In this document: positions 36,801 to 49,500 of the stretch, one piece after another
Position numbering within the stretch: position 1 is the stretch's first letter
How the letters are laid out: every line of letters starts with the position of its first letter
The notes under the pieces: model-generated
Databases searched by the model: none
Told to the model about the DNA's origin: nothing
Seen by the model: the letters and a program-made list of their open reading frames with translations, nothing else
NCBI RefSeq assembly: GCF_032854445.1
Contig: NC_088303.1
Span: forward strand, 37,023,501 to 37,087,500
Direction of reading: 5' to 3'
DNA length: 64,000 nucleotides
DNA from: Liolophura sinensis
Lineage: Eukaryota > Mollusca > Polyplacophora > Chitonida > Chitonidae
Position numbers and translations under genes: made by a program

Positions 36801-39800
36801 AAAGATGTCGTGCAATTAGGAGATTTATTCTAAATACTGAAAGACTGATCTGTACGTATGGTGGGGCAGTGAATTGAAATTGACATTTATCAAGTTGCTG
36901 TAAATGTCCAGTTATTATTTACGATGTACACACAATAGTTCTCGGGCGAAAAAGATCACTTAAATTGTGTCTGACGCGTTATTGATCTCCACTACTTTTG
37001 CGTGTTCCAATTTCCCAAAATCACATGTAGAATTCTTTCTCATAAATGCATCTCCAGTCTCTTATCTAGACATCTCCATTCATACACGCTTGGTGTTCAG
37101 CATGAAGGGGATAGTGGAACGACTTTTTGACCTGTATCAGTATAATGGCTCGGGCGGGACGGCTAACTTGCCTTCGGTAAGTCGTCTCAGTGAAGCAGCA
37201 CTAGATATAACAGCGGTGGAAATCCGTCCTGCAACAAGGAGGCACATTACATGAACTTCGTCCTTCGTCGTCATATGACTGAAAAATTGTTAAGTACGAC
37301 GTTAAACCCCAAGCACTCACTCACTCACTCCATTCTTACAACCAGACATATCCAGTCTCATAAACTGGCATCTCCCAATCTGATGAACAGGTTTCTCCAG
37401 TCATATAATCAATCATCTACAGTCACACAATCACACATATCGAGTTACATAACCACACATCTCATAACTAGAATTCTCCAGTCTCATAGCCAGACATATC
37501 CAGTCTTATAACGGACATCTCCAGTCTCATAACCAGACATGTTCAGTTCATTAACCACACATATCCAGTTTCACAACCAGACATCTCCAGTCTCACAACC
37601 TGGCATCTTCAGTCTCACAACAAGACATCTTTAGTCTTACAATCAGACCTCTTTAGTCTTACAATCAGACATCACCAGTCTCATAACCAAACATTTCCAG
37701 TCTCATAACCAAACATTTCTAGTCTTAAAATGAGACTCAAGCCTCAGAACCCGATATGTCCAATCCCATAGCAGACACCTCCTGTCTCATAGCTAAACAT
37801 TTCCAGTCTCATAACCAAAAATCTCCAATTACACAGCCAGACACCTCCAGTCTCATGGCGAGGGATATCCAGCCTCATAACCAGACACCTCCAATCTCAT
37901 GGCGAGGGATATCCAGCCTCATAACCAGGCACCTCCAATCTCATGGCTAGCGATATCCAGCCTCATAACCAGACACCTCCAATCTCATGGCCAGGGATAT
38001 CCAGCCTCATAAATACAGATCTCCAATCCCATGGCAAGGGATATCCAGCCTCTTAGGCAGACACCTCTAATCTCATTGCTAGGCATCTCCAATCTCATAA
38101 CCAGAAACCTCCAATCTCATTGCTAGGTATGTCCAGTCTCATAACCAGACATCTCCAATCTCAGGGCTAGGCATCTCCAGTCTCATAACCAGACATCTCC
38201 AATCTCATAGCGAGGCATCTCCAGTCTCATAACCAGACATTTCCAGTCCCATGGCGAGACATATCCAGTCTCATAACCAGACATCACCAATCTCACGGCT
38301 AGGCATCTCCAGTCTCATAACCAGACATCTCCAATCTCACGGATAGGCATCTCCAGTCTAATAACCAGACATCTCCAATCTCACGGCTAGGCATCTCCAG
38401 TCTCATAACCAGACATCACCAATCTCAGGTCTAGGCATCTCCAGTCTCATAACCAGACATCTCCAATCTCACGGATAGGCATCTCCAGTCTAATTGACCA
38501 GACATCTCCAATCTCACGACTAGGCATCTCCAGTCCCATATTCAGACATCTCCAATCTCACGGCTAGGCATCTCCAGTCTCATAGCCAGACATCTCCAAT
38601 CTCATGGCTAGGCATCTCCAGTCTCATAAATCAGACATCTTCAATCTCACGGCTAGCGATATCCAATCTCATAGCCAGATAGCTCCAATCTCATGACTAG
38701 CGATGTCCAGTCTCATAATCAGGCATCTCCAATCTCAAGGCTAGGCATCTACAGTATCATAGCCACACACCTCCAATCTCATGTCTAGCGATATCCAGCC
38801 TCACAAGCAGACGCCTCTCAAGGCTAGGCATCTCCAGTCCCATAAGCAGACATCTCCAATCTCACATCTCCATATCTCCAATTATCCCCGATAGATATCT
38901 CCAATAGATATCTCCAATCTCATCGTGAGGCATATCCAGTCTCATAACCAGGCGTCTCCAATCACACGGATAAGCATCTCCAGTCTCATAACCAGACGTC
39001 TCCAATCTCAGGGCTAGGCATCTCCAGTCTCATAACCAGACATCTCCAATCTCACGGATAGGCATCTCCAGTCTCATAACCAGACATCTCCAATCACACG
39101 GATAAGCATCTCCAGTCTCATAACCAGACGTCTCCAATCTTAGGGCTAGGCATCTCCAGTCTCATAACCAGACATCTCCAATCTCATGGCTAGGCATCTC
39201 CAGTCTCATAACCAGAAATTTCCAATCTTATGGCTAGGCATCTCCAGCCTCATAAGCAGACACCTCAAATCTTAGGGCTAGCGATATCCAGTCTCATTAC
39301 CAGGCACCTCTCATGACTAGCGATATCCAGTCTCTTTACCAGACACATCGCATGGCCAGGCATCTCCAATCTTATAACCAGACATCTCCAATCTCATGGC
39401 GAGACATATCCAGCCTCATAACCAGAAATTTCCAATCTCATGGCGAGGCATCTCCAGTCTCATAACCAGACATTTCCAATCTCATGGCGAGGCATCTTCA
39501 GTCTCATAGCCAGATATCTCCAATCTCACGGCTAGGCATCTCCAGTCTCATAACCACACATCTCCAATCTCACAGCTAGGCATCTCCAGTCTCATCACCT
39601 GACACTTCCAGTCTCACAATTAGCGGTTTCAATTGCTATATTCTTTTTGAATCTTGTTTGGCAAGTTATTTTGTAAAGGGTGATATTTTTCAAATCAGAT
39701 ACACCAATCTCATTGCCACATTTTGTAAAGAAGTTCTACAATGGTGATCATTGATTTTGTGAGGATATATGCAGATGTTGTAAGGCAATCATTACGGTTC

Positions 39801-41159
39801 AATATATTTCTAACTCAGGACAGGAATACTACAAATCGTTGGATATAGATAGAACTAAATGGACACATCAGCCTATTGACGCTATTGGTACGTTTTCGAT
39901 ATCAGAAGTAATATGCAGACTATATATACAACTTCTATGCAAAATTGTTCCTCCACTCACTGTGGGTGGGGCCTTAGTGACAATATGCGGTAATCGGTGT
40001 TTTGTCTGCGCAGCTCTTTGAAGGTCACTTTTCCCTCACCAATATGTGGTGCGGATATCTGTAATTTACTTGGTGGAAACTCTGTCAATAAAGGTCAGTG
40101 ATTTAATCCGGGAAATCCGGTTTCCCCACCTAGGAAAAACTACCTCCATTAATGAGAAAAGGATTGAGCTGCTCTTATCAGATTTACAGGAAAGCTGTTA
40201 TTCTTCCCGACAGTTTTGCAGAGCAAACAGGTTTCGCTGATTTCAGTTTGGGTTGTCCTGTGCTACACTGCCTTGTAGTAGACACTTACATACGCCCAGA
40301 AAAAAATTTTCTTCTTAATCCCATAATGAGGTATAAACACTCTATCATCATTTTTTCGAGTGTAATAAAGCTGAACAATTTTGGCATTGGTTCGAAGACT
40401 GATGATGATCATGATGCTCAGCAATGTGGAATATTGGTTGCAGTATGAGTGGTATGGGTCGGGATGGGTTTAAATTTAAAAAATTGCTGCTAAAGTCCTG
40501 TATACTTGTTGGAAAGGGGTTTTTGTATAAATGTAAATTCGGTGATACGCCATTGGAATACTGTGGTGTTGTTCTCGTTATCTTACGTATGAATTTCCTT
40601 TACCAAAAGGGAAAAGAAATCAAGATAAGCTTAAAAAAAACATGTCCACATAATGTTTCAATGTCATTATTATCACACCCAGATATGGTCATACTCTGTT
40701 TCACATGCTTACCCCAAACCATTAACAGCGTTATTCGAACGACACTTCGAGCTTTCGTCAAGATTCTCGACGGGATAAGGACGATAAAGCAACATTCTGA
40801 CGAGATTCCGAGGAGACTCCAACGGTATTCAGCCGAGAATCGCGTCTAAATGTCACGCCTACATCTTGATTTTGCTTTGTCGACTAGATCTCGCACCCTC
40901 GTTAGAGTCTCGCTTCCTTGTTCATTTCTCGAACAAATATCGTTTGAAATTACAGTTGGGAAGTACAGAAATTCATATCCATGGTCTTATACGTAGTATG
41001 TGAAAATTATTTTTTTATCTGATTGGTGTTGTATTTATTTGATTGGTGTTTTACGCCGTACTCAAGAAAATTTCACTTATATGACGGCGGCCAGCATTAT
41101 GGTGGTGGAAAACCCGGCACAGCCACAGCCCGGGGGAAAATAAATAAATAAATAAATAA

Positions 41160-41201
<42 letters not shown>

Positions 41202-41266
41202 TATTCTTGAGTACGGCGTAAAACACCAATCAAATAAATAAATAAAATAAATAAATATTTTTTCAA

Positions 41267-41340
<74 letters not shown>

Positions 41341-43431
41341 CGTTAGACTATAGAGATATTGGATACTAAACAAATGTTATCACAGTCAGCTATACATATA
41401 TCGTAGCTGTGGCCTTATATAACACTTTATTCTAAAATCTGACACGATTAAGATGGCATTAAAGAAACATTATTTTCAGAAAATGAGATTTATGAATGTG
41501 ATAATGTTAGAATTCGTTGAATGTCCACTAACAAATGCTTGTCATGTAGGCTCACGCATGTCCCAGATGGTGTTTTCGTTGCTACTATTTAACTACCGGT
41601 ATTTACATAAACAGGTCGGGGGTTTACAGCCGGACAGTAGTACTCCGGTTTCTACCACCCATAAAACTGACCGCCATCATATAAGCAAAACATTTGTGAG
41701 TATGACGTTAAAGAAGAAAACCGAAGAGGCAGTGCGAGACCATTTGCCATCTATGACACACAGTCATGGTTGCACTGGTTTTACTCTCCATGTTTTAGTG
41801 TCTTGTTTATTTCCTGTATCATTTCCTCATATTTATACATGACTAGAGGTTTACTTGAAGTGAATGGATTTATAAGGAAGATTTACAAAATGTTTTCTTA
41901 CATTGTTTGCAGACGGAGTATTATCAGTTAGCCGACAACCTGAGTGACTATGTTGTCAAGCTTCTGGACCGTGTCCGGACCCATGATGAGCTGGAGATGG
42001 TCCTCAATAAAGCTGGCAAAGGCGGCACAGAATGCTTCAATAGGCTTGCTCGCTTCAAGCTGGCCCTACGCTACGGAGAGAAAAAGGTAAACCAAGATTA
42101 CCATGTAATGGGAACATCGTCCGCCTAAAACAAGCCCGTCCAAGTGTTGTACTCTTTTGGTCTTTGTGTGTAATACGTCACCGTTTCTGCGTGGTTGTGG
42201 TTGTAAAGCGAGGTGATAGTTTATGAACACTGCTTCGCAACAGCAGAGAAAGAAGTGTTTTGTGACAGCTTGGAATCGTCTTGCTTATGTGGGGAATGTT
42301 TGCTCTTTGTCACAGGCATCGCGCAGTTTGTGAAGCTAAATAATAGGTAAATTACAGGTGCTTCTTGTTTTCCTGTGTAAAAATTTACATTTCAAACCGG
42401 TCCCAATTTCATATCTGTCATCCATCTTGGACCTTATGCTTATCAGCGAAGAATGGAATTTGTCAACGTTGTGTCATCTCATCATTCTAAATGAGTGACA
42501 TTGTTTTACTTTTTAAAAGATTTATGTATGTTCAAATCAGTTAATTAAAAGCATACATACTTTGTGTAAAAAGAACTTTGTGTAAAGTCTCTAAACCGAA
42601 CTGACAAGTGACTTTAAAGTAACTTCACCTATAACATCTACCAAACATAATTATCACCCAGTCATCAGTCATAGATGACGGCTGGATGAAGTAAAGTTCA
42701 AATTAAAAAGAAAGAACCTGAACAAACGGTTTATCAACGCGTACAGTGCGTGCTATATGTAAACACACACAGCGCAAATAGACAAATGGGCAGAGTTACT
42801 TACCCTTATCTCACAAGCACTCGAAGTTATCTCCCTCCATAAGTCAGTCAAACATTAATATATATGGACAGGCGCGAAACAACGTTGGCAAGAAATCATG
42901 AAATGGCAATAAAATACCTTTTGTTTCTCGATTGTAATCGCACCTGCTCACACTAGTCACATATCTTTTTTAATCCCAGCCTATTAAACGGCTCGACTTC
43001 CGCGTGAATATCAGCTTTGAAGGGAATGTCCAAAGTCTACCAATTCCATCGTTCCGCCATTTATAGTCTCTTCGGCTCACCTCCTTTGGCTGACGGAGAT
43101 TCACGAACTGGCGTGCGTGCGCGTCATACTTGACATAGATATCATCCAGCTGTTAATGACTCAACAGTTGACATCAGCAGGATGCAGTGTGAGGCTGTCC
43201 GAATTTTTCTGGACGGCCACAATATTTTTTGCTTCATTGTACAAGCCGGTACGGGGAAGACGTATAAACGGCGGAGCGCCGGAGTAAACGGTGGCCTTGA
43301 CAGATTTTGGACATTTCCTTCAAAGGTGGTATTCACCCAGAATTCGAGCCGTTTAATGCACTGGGATTAGGAAACATACGTTTTTTTTTGTTGACGTTTC
43401 ATGATTTCTTGCCAACAGTGTTTCGAGCCAG

Positions 43432-43500
<69 letters not shown>

Positions 43501-46500
43501 TATGTGACTGACTTATAAAGGGAGAGTGCCTGAGCTTATCTACAGTCTAAGCAAGTGAAAAGTTCTGTCAGTATCGACAGTCTGGTGCAGAACGTACCTC
43601 GTTTTGAAGTTGAATCAGGTTCCTGTCACGCATCCATCTTGGAATGTTGGAATCGAGAAGATTTTCTCGGCAAATTTATTTCATTCTTCTCTAGAAGATC
43701 GCGTTTTCAAATGTCTACTTACGAAAACACCTAGCCCAAAACTAAGCTGGACGTTCCTATCGTAACGCCCAGCTGCGGTCATATGGACTTCCGCTGTTAT
43801 TCTCCCCGACTATGTTTTGTTTGTTAAACATTTGCCTTCTCCTGGCAACACTTAACACATTCAACGTCATGTATTGCGTCATTACACCAACTGTATGGTG
43901 TTTAACGACCACGGGGTTTAGTTACGGTAACATCCCCAAGGAGGGCGGTCAGGCAATATTTGATATTGCCATTTGATGTCGGCGGACGCGACCCAGACTC
44001 CAGGCCACGACCACATAGAAATGTGACAACATCTTCTCTGTGACACCACTTTCTTAGTTGTGAAGCATGCTGTTGACTGTCTCATAATCATGGCGACTCT
44101 GGGCAAATCAACTCGTTCCCCCACTGGCTCTTATTTCGATTATTCTCCTTTCTTCCTTCGATTTCCTTACAACTACGACATGTTCAACCCTATTTTACCT
44201 CCTGTCGCCCAGCCCTCACTCCTGGATCTGTCGAATTATAACCCCAACTCCTGTCCACCCCTCCTTACAGCTGAACCACCATATCCCCAGTACTTTAGGA
44301 AAATTTAAAGGGTCTGGGATGGATAATGCAGAGAAGTTTCTCGCGGAGTTCCAGTCCTCTGAGGACAATTCCCTCCGTAAAGTTGCTGCCTTCCACCTGC
44401 ATTTATCTGGTCCTGCACTTATTTGGTTTACTTCCCCCCTTCCCCTCAAAGTTTAAAAATTGAAAACATTCACTGAAATTTCAGTGTTGCAGATCAGAAA
44501 GCCTAGGTTATTGAGGATCAAAACGAAAGCTAATGTTTTGGGTTTGCATATATGAAGTTTAAATGAAAATACTTAATAGATATCAATTAAGAAATTAACA
44601 TCAAAAAAGAAGAAAAATTCATGGTGGAAAAGCACAAGAATAAATTATTATTTGTTTGTATTTTCTTAATTATTTCAAAAAAATACTCCACTCATTAAGA
44701 TGTTAGAATGAAGGAAAAGCTATAATCTAGAAACTTTGGAATTTTACTGACTACATTGTTTTCATTTAATTTCTCATTCACTCTCCTCAGCTGAAGGAAA
44801 AGGTGTTTTCGTCAAATAGTTTTAACTATGAATGGAAATAATTATGAACACATGCGGCTATTAAATGTGGATCAATATTTCAGGTGTAGGCCTACAGGTT
44901 GTGTTCTATCACAATGCTGGCTGTCGTCATATAAGTGAAATGATCTTTTGTAGAACACTCATCAAAAAATTAAATCCCATCAAACACAATTCCTCACGAT
45001 TAAAAAAGAATATTAAAAAAAAAATAGAAACTAAATGTCACTGAGATACGATCTGAGTTTTATAGTGTACCCAGAAGTTAACACACAGTTTATACTGAAT
45101 TTAAAATAAAATTACAGTGGTCCTGAGACATTTATATGTATGCTTGTGATGTTTGGAAATTCCATAGTTCATATTAACACTGAATATATTGAGTAAAATC
45201 GTGTAACTGGAGATGAATAATCAATTTTAAATGATTATTACTGTTAGAAATTTCTAAAATTATTGATAGTCATTGCGCTAGAGGGGTAAACCACTGTCGT
45301 GCAAGATAATTACTAAGTATTTGAAATATGCAATTAAGTGTTGGAAGAAAACTAGTAAAGCACAGATTTGAAAATTTGTGTTAAATATCACAAATACTCA
45401 CATATACAAGAAAACTCTTAGTATGGGTGGCGTAAGAGTGAAAAAAACTTTATCTTTTACTTAATTACCATATTTCACTTTTAATTTTCATCCCGGTGGA
45501 CTAATCAATAGTCAGCTGCCTTAAAGACTAGAGGTGTACACCTCAGTGTGAGGTATAGATGTGGTGTACCCAAAATATACCTAAACCATATGCATACACT
45601 TATATGTACCACAGGAACTTAGAACATTTTTTGAATATGAGATATTGATACGTGTATACGTGTACCTCGGGTACACCTCAGTATTTTTGAAAGTTAAAAA
45701 AAAATGAATGTGTACCTTAGAGACTTTACAAGTTTTTGAATAATTAGGTGACCCTCACGTACACCACAGCCATTTGGAAAGTTTTCAAAGAAGAAATCAG
45801 ATTTAGACATTTTACCTCAAACAAAATAGTGACTACAAAATTACAAATGTTTGTGCATTTATTTTTCTTTTGATTATTCCAAGATGGCTGCCCCTAACAA
45901 TGTGCACGTCTAAGCTGTGGGAAACAAACCCAATTATGCCTTGACTGATGCTCCCTGGTGCAGCATGAAAAGCTCTAAATTGCACAGAAAGGAAGTAGCA
46001 CTAAATTTTGATCAAACAGCTAGCAAACCAAAGTATGTATACTTCCAGTATACCTTATCAGGGTAAGGGTACGTATGCAGTGGGTGTTTACGAAAAGCCA
46101 GGGGCTATCTTATCAGGCAAGAAACAGCTAGGTGTCGTTGAAAAGATCAAGCACTTGAAAATTATACAAATACACAGTTAATAAGAATAATCTGTGTAAT
46201 AAAGAGTACATTGTATTCTTAACACACAATACCTATAATTCATCAGGCTAAATAATGCACTGCGAGGTTTTGCTTATGTTATATTATTGGAACTGGTCTA
46301 GTATGTTGATTTACAGGCCACTTTAGCCAATAGCCTGATATTTGGTTTTCTTTGGTTTCAGTTTGTGGCTCACCCGGCCTGCCAGCAGCGATTGGTGAAT
46401 ATTTGGTATGCCGGCATGAGGAAGCTAGAGCGGTCTAGCTGGCCACAGAGGTTCACGCTCATGCTAGGATTTGTCATCCTCTATCCTGTCCTGTTTCTCA

Positions 46501-49500
46501 TATACCTCGTTGCCCCTGGTAGCAAGGTGAGATAACTGTTTGTATTTTGGTGCTAACATTAGTGCTGGGGTTTTCCCCCTTGTATTTCAGTAACAGATGT
46601 TTAGTTTAGATGTAATACCTTTCCAGCTTTCCCACATGTCATGTTTACATTTCGCCGTATTCTTCAAGGATGATATAAAACAGGCAAAGCCCAAGAACAA
46701 TCATAGTGTATAGGCCTGCTCATACATTGTACATATATCAGGCAAATAAATAACTGAGCCGGCCATTATCTACATTTCTGACCTATACATATAGTAACAG
46801 AAAAACAAGAATTTACCGTACCGTATGTGCCGAAAGACTACAGCACAGAGAGTAAAACTTGAACAGCGGCAATAGTGTGATAGTTGGTAAACGGTTATTA
46901 GTAAGCTTTAAAATCCGGCCTCTTCTCAGTTTACCTCAATTAGGGTTTTATTCTAACTGTTCATGTAAATATTAAAAAAGTAGCAACTTTGATGCCTCTA
47001 GTTTCATGACTTCAGCAGAATTAGGTGAAGAAAATGAAATGATATTAATTACAATTTATTAGACGTCACTAGTCTAGAATTAACTCAAAATGCTGAGTTG
47101 TCATGTTACATCAATCTAATTAGCAAAAGAATTAATTGCATTATTTAGAAATGTTTGAAACTTGATGCAGGCAGCGAGGATGATGAAGTATCCGTGCGTC
47201 AAATTCTTCATTCACGCCGTCTCTTTCGTCACTTTCCTCGCCCTGATCATTACATCTACCGCTGAGACGTCGTTCGGACCGAGAATAAACCAGACGTTGG
47301 CCTTCCTTCACCCGGACGTCTATTCGCATTACGTCAAGTTTCGGAACGTCAGTGGTATTAAGTATTTCGACCCTGATATCACCTTAAGGCCATTCAAGCC
47401 CACGATATTCCAGGTTCTTCTGGCGTTATGGATTGTAGGTAAGGGATTGTTATCATTTATTGGTATATTTACCATGAAAGTAAATACACACACTAGGTTA
47501 CGGAACAATTAACAAAACAGGTGGCCTGCTGAATAATGGTATGATCTGGCGGACTGGCACTCCCGTTACCTAATGCTTGGTCTAAACCTTACCATGTTTG
47601 AAATTGTTTTTTAAGTTCTCTTATCATATAACCTTAATAAAGAAAATTTATTTTACCTGTATTAACCATATCGTCTCACGACAGTATGGCTTCATAGTTA
47701 GATGTTAAGAAATTACGGTCTATTCAGGGACGGTGGTGCCAACATTGTTAGGTCGTGGACGTTTTTGTAACCGCTTTCTAGGCTGTTTTAGTGAAAGAGA
47801 TTACTATTCACGGCCATTATCCAGTATGCCACTACTTTTTTAATAATTATGTCGTCTCTCGCGGCAATGATGTTTTGGTCCCGAAAGCAAGCTTATTTAG
47901 TTTAACATCATGAATTTAAAAAAAGTATAGTAACTGCATTTTCTGAGAATAGTGAGGATTGCAATGTATCAGTGTGTAGAGCTCTTGGGTTTACGTGTCA
48001 CTAACGTAAGGCAGTTTTGGTACTGAACATGTTGTCCAGTTTACAAAGTTTATCTTAATAGCAGCTTACCAAACTATGGATTATAAAGGGGTTTTAAATT
48101 TTGCATGAAGCCAGAAATGGTTTTGTGGAATCGGCCAGGGTTTACAGTAATCCTCACGAACTTAGTCCCTTATGGGTTTTGAATCCAATAACGTCTGGTT
48201 TTATAACAGGCTAATGTGAGTTTACTCCGATCTTTCCAGGCTTCCTTTGTCAAGAGTGTAGCCAGTTGTACACAGACGGAGCTACCGCGTACAGGAAGTC
48301 TCTATACAATATGCTGGACTACACCGTACTCTGCATCTACACGGCGTCCTTCACACTGTTTGCTATGAGCATGATCAAGGTACGAGATTGCAGCGGCTAC
48401 AAGGGGGATAGCGATAACAGCAAAGTAATCACCGGCAACTACCACGATCACACAGAAACCTGACCCTCTATCCATAACGTGCTTCACAGTCAAATCTGGT
48501 CTGGTCTGGTCCTAGTAGACCGGTTATACAATGAAAAATGAGTACACAGCTTAACGATTTCTACATTTGCTCATTCTGTGGTATTTTGCTAGAAGAATGA
48601 ACTAGGTCTACTTTAATACCGCAGACACATTTAGGACAACTTGACCTCTTTTTTTTAGGTACCGATCTGAAACTAAATACTTGGTTATGGAATTCTTACC
48701 ACGGAGCCAAAACCAGATAGAAGATTAGAACGCTTTTAGAGTGCTTGTAAACAGCCTTTATAGCCCCTGTAGAGCACCCATTAATTTTCCATAAGCGGCA
48801 ATGTTAACCTTTAGCGCTGTAGTTCAGTCCCAAACATTCCGTGGCCAATAAGCTTTGGTGCATACCTGGTCCAGTCTGTGAGAAAGAAGCCATGAAATCT
48901 TGACAGGTTGACTGGGTGGGGTGACTAGCAACGCCAAAGGGACGTCACTCGCAGCCTCATCACCACCTGTTTCCTTGTGTCCTCTCGTCCAGAATTTCAA
49001 ACTTTCATCAATAAAACTCATACCTGCCCAAAGCTTAGACAATTTCCATCATTTTGATACCAAGCATGCACATGTACACCAAAAGCGGCAGGCTGGCAGC
49101 AAAACAGACTTTACAAGGGGGAAATACACAGAATTACATTTCCGAAAAACGGAAGTTGTAATGGGGGTTTGTGTCCATTTACTATCCACGGCAATCCACG
49201 TGGCTTTACATCGTATGGCATATACGTGGTGGCTGTAGACCACGGAAAATCTACTTCCTCGTCTGCGTGATTTAAACGATTTTTCAGACCAACTCAATGC
49301 ATGAATCTGGAGTAAAAGGTCTGACAACGTACTTTCTCAATAATTTCAGACACTTGGTAATTGAGACACGCTGAAGTAAGCGGAAAAGCTACAGAAGTCT
49401 CCTGCGAAGCGGTCACAGCTTTTCACATCATAATGATTCAGCAGTTAAAAACAACATGTGAAAAATTAGTCGTAATGTGTTTTTGAGACAATTACATTGC

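Larger units (their letters stand above)
32208..41912 (+). other. TRPC intron 3, repeat-filled
   Basis: 9.7 kb. In order: SINE tail, 136-bp duplication, foldback-like element with nested elements, 240-bp duplication, SINE-D, 22-bp satellite, SINE-C pieces, inverted SINE-A with (TA)n. A 141-codon frame at 40424-40849 is unrecognised. 35900-37139 shows nothing notable. Confidence 0.85.
42087..46361 (+). other. TRPC intron 4
   Basis: 4.3 kb, with (TA)n, the gag fragment and a SINE tail. 44980-46361 is AT-rich and shows nothing I can name. Confidence 0.85.

Noticed and set aside
40424-40849. 141-codon frame in intron 3
   Set aside because: No recognised domain or motif; lies between repeats in a TRPC intron and is likely chance.
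41453-41842. 129-codon frame before exon 4
   Set aside because: Includes a SINE-C type tail and a piece of a dispersed repeat.
47175-47438. Exon 6 starting at the second AG (47175)
   Set aside because: This breaks the reading frame and the SK-to-S1 spacing conserved in TRPCs.
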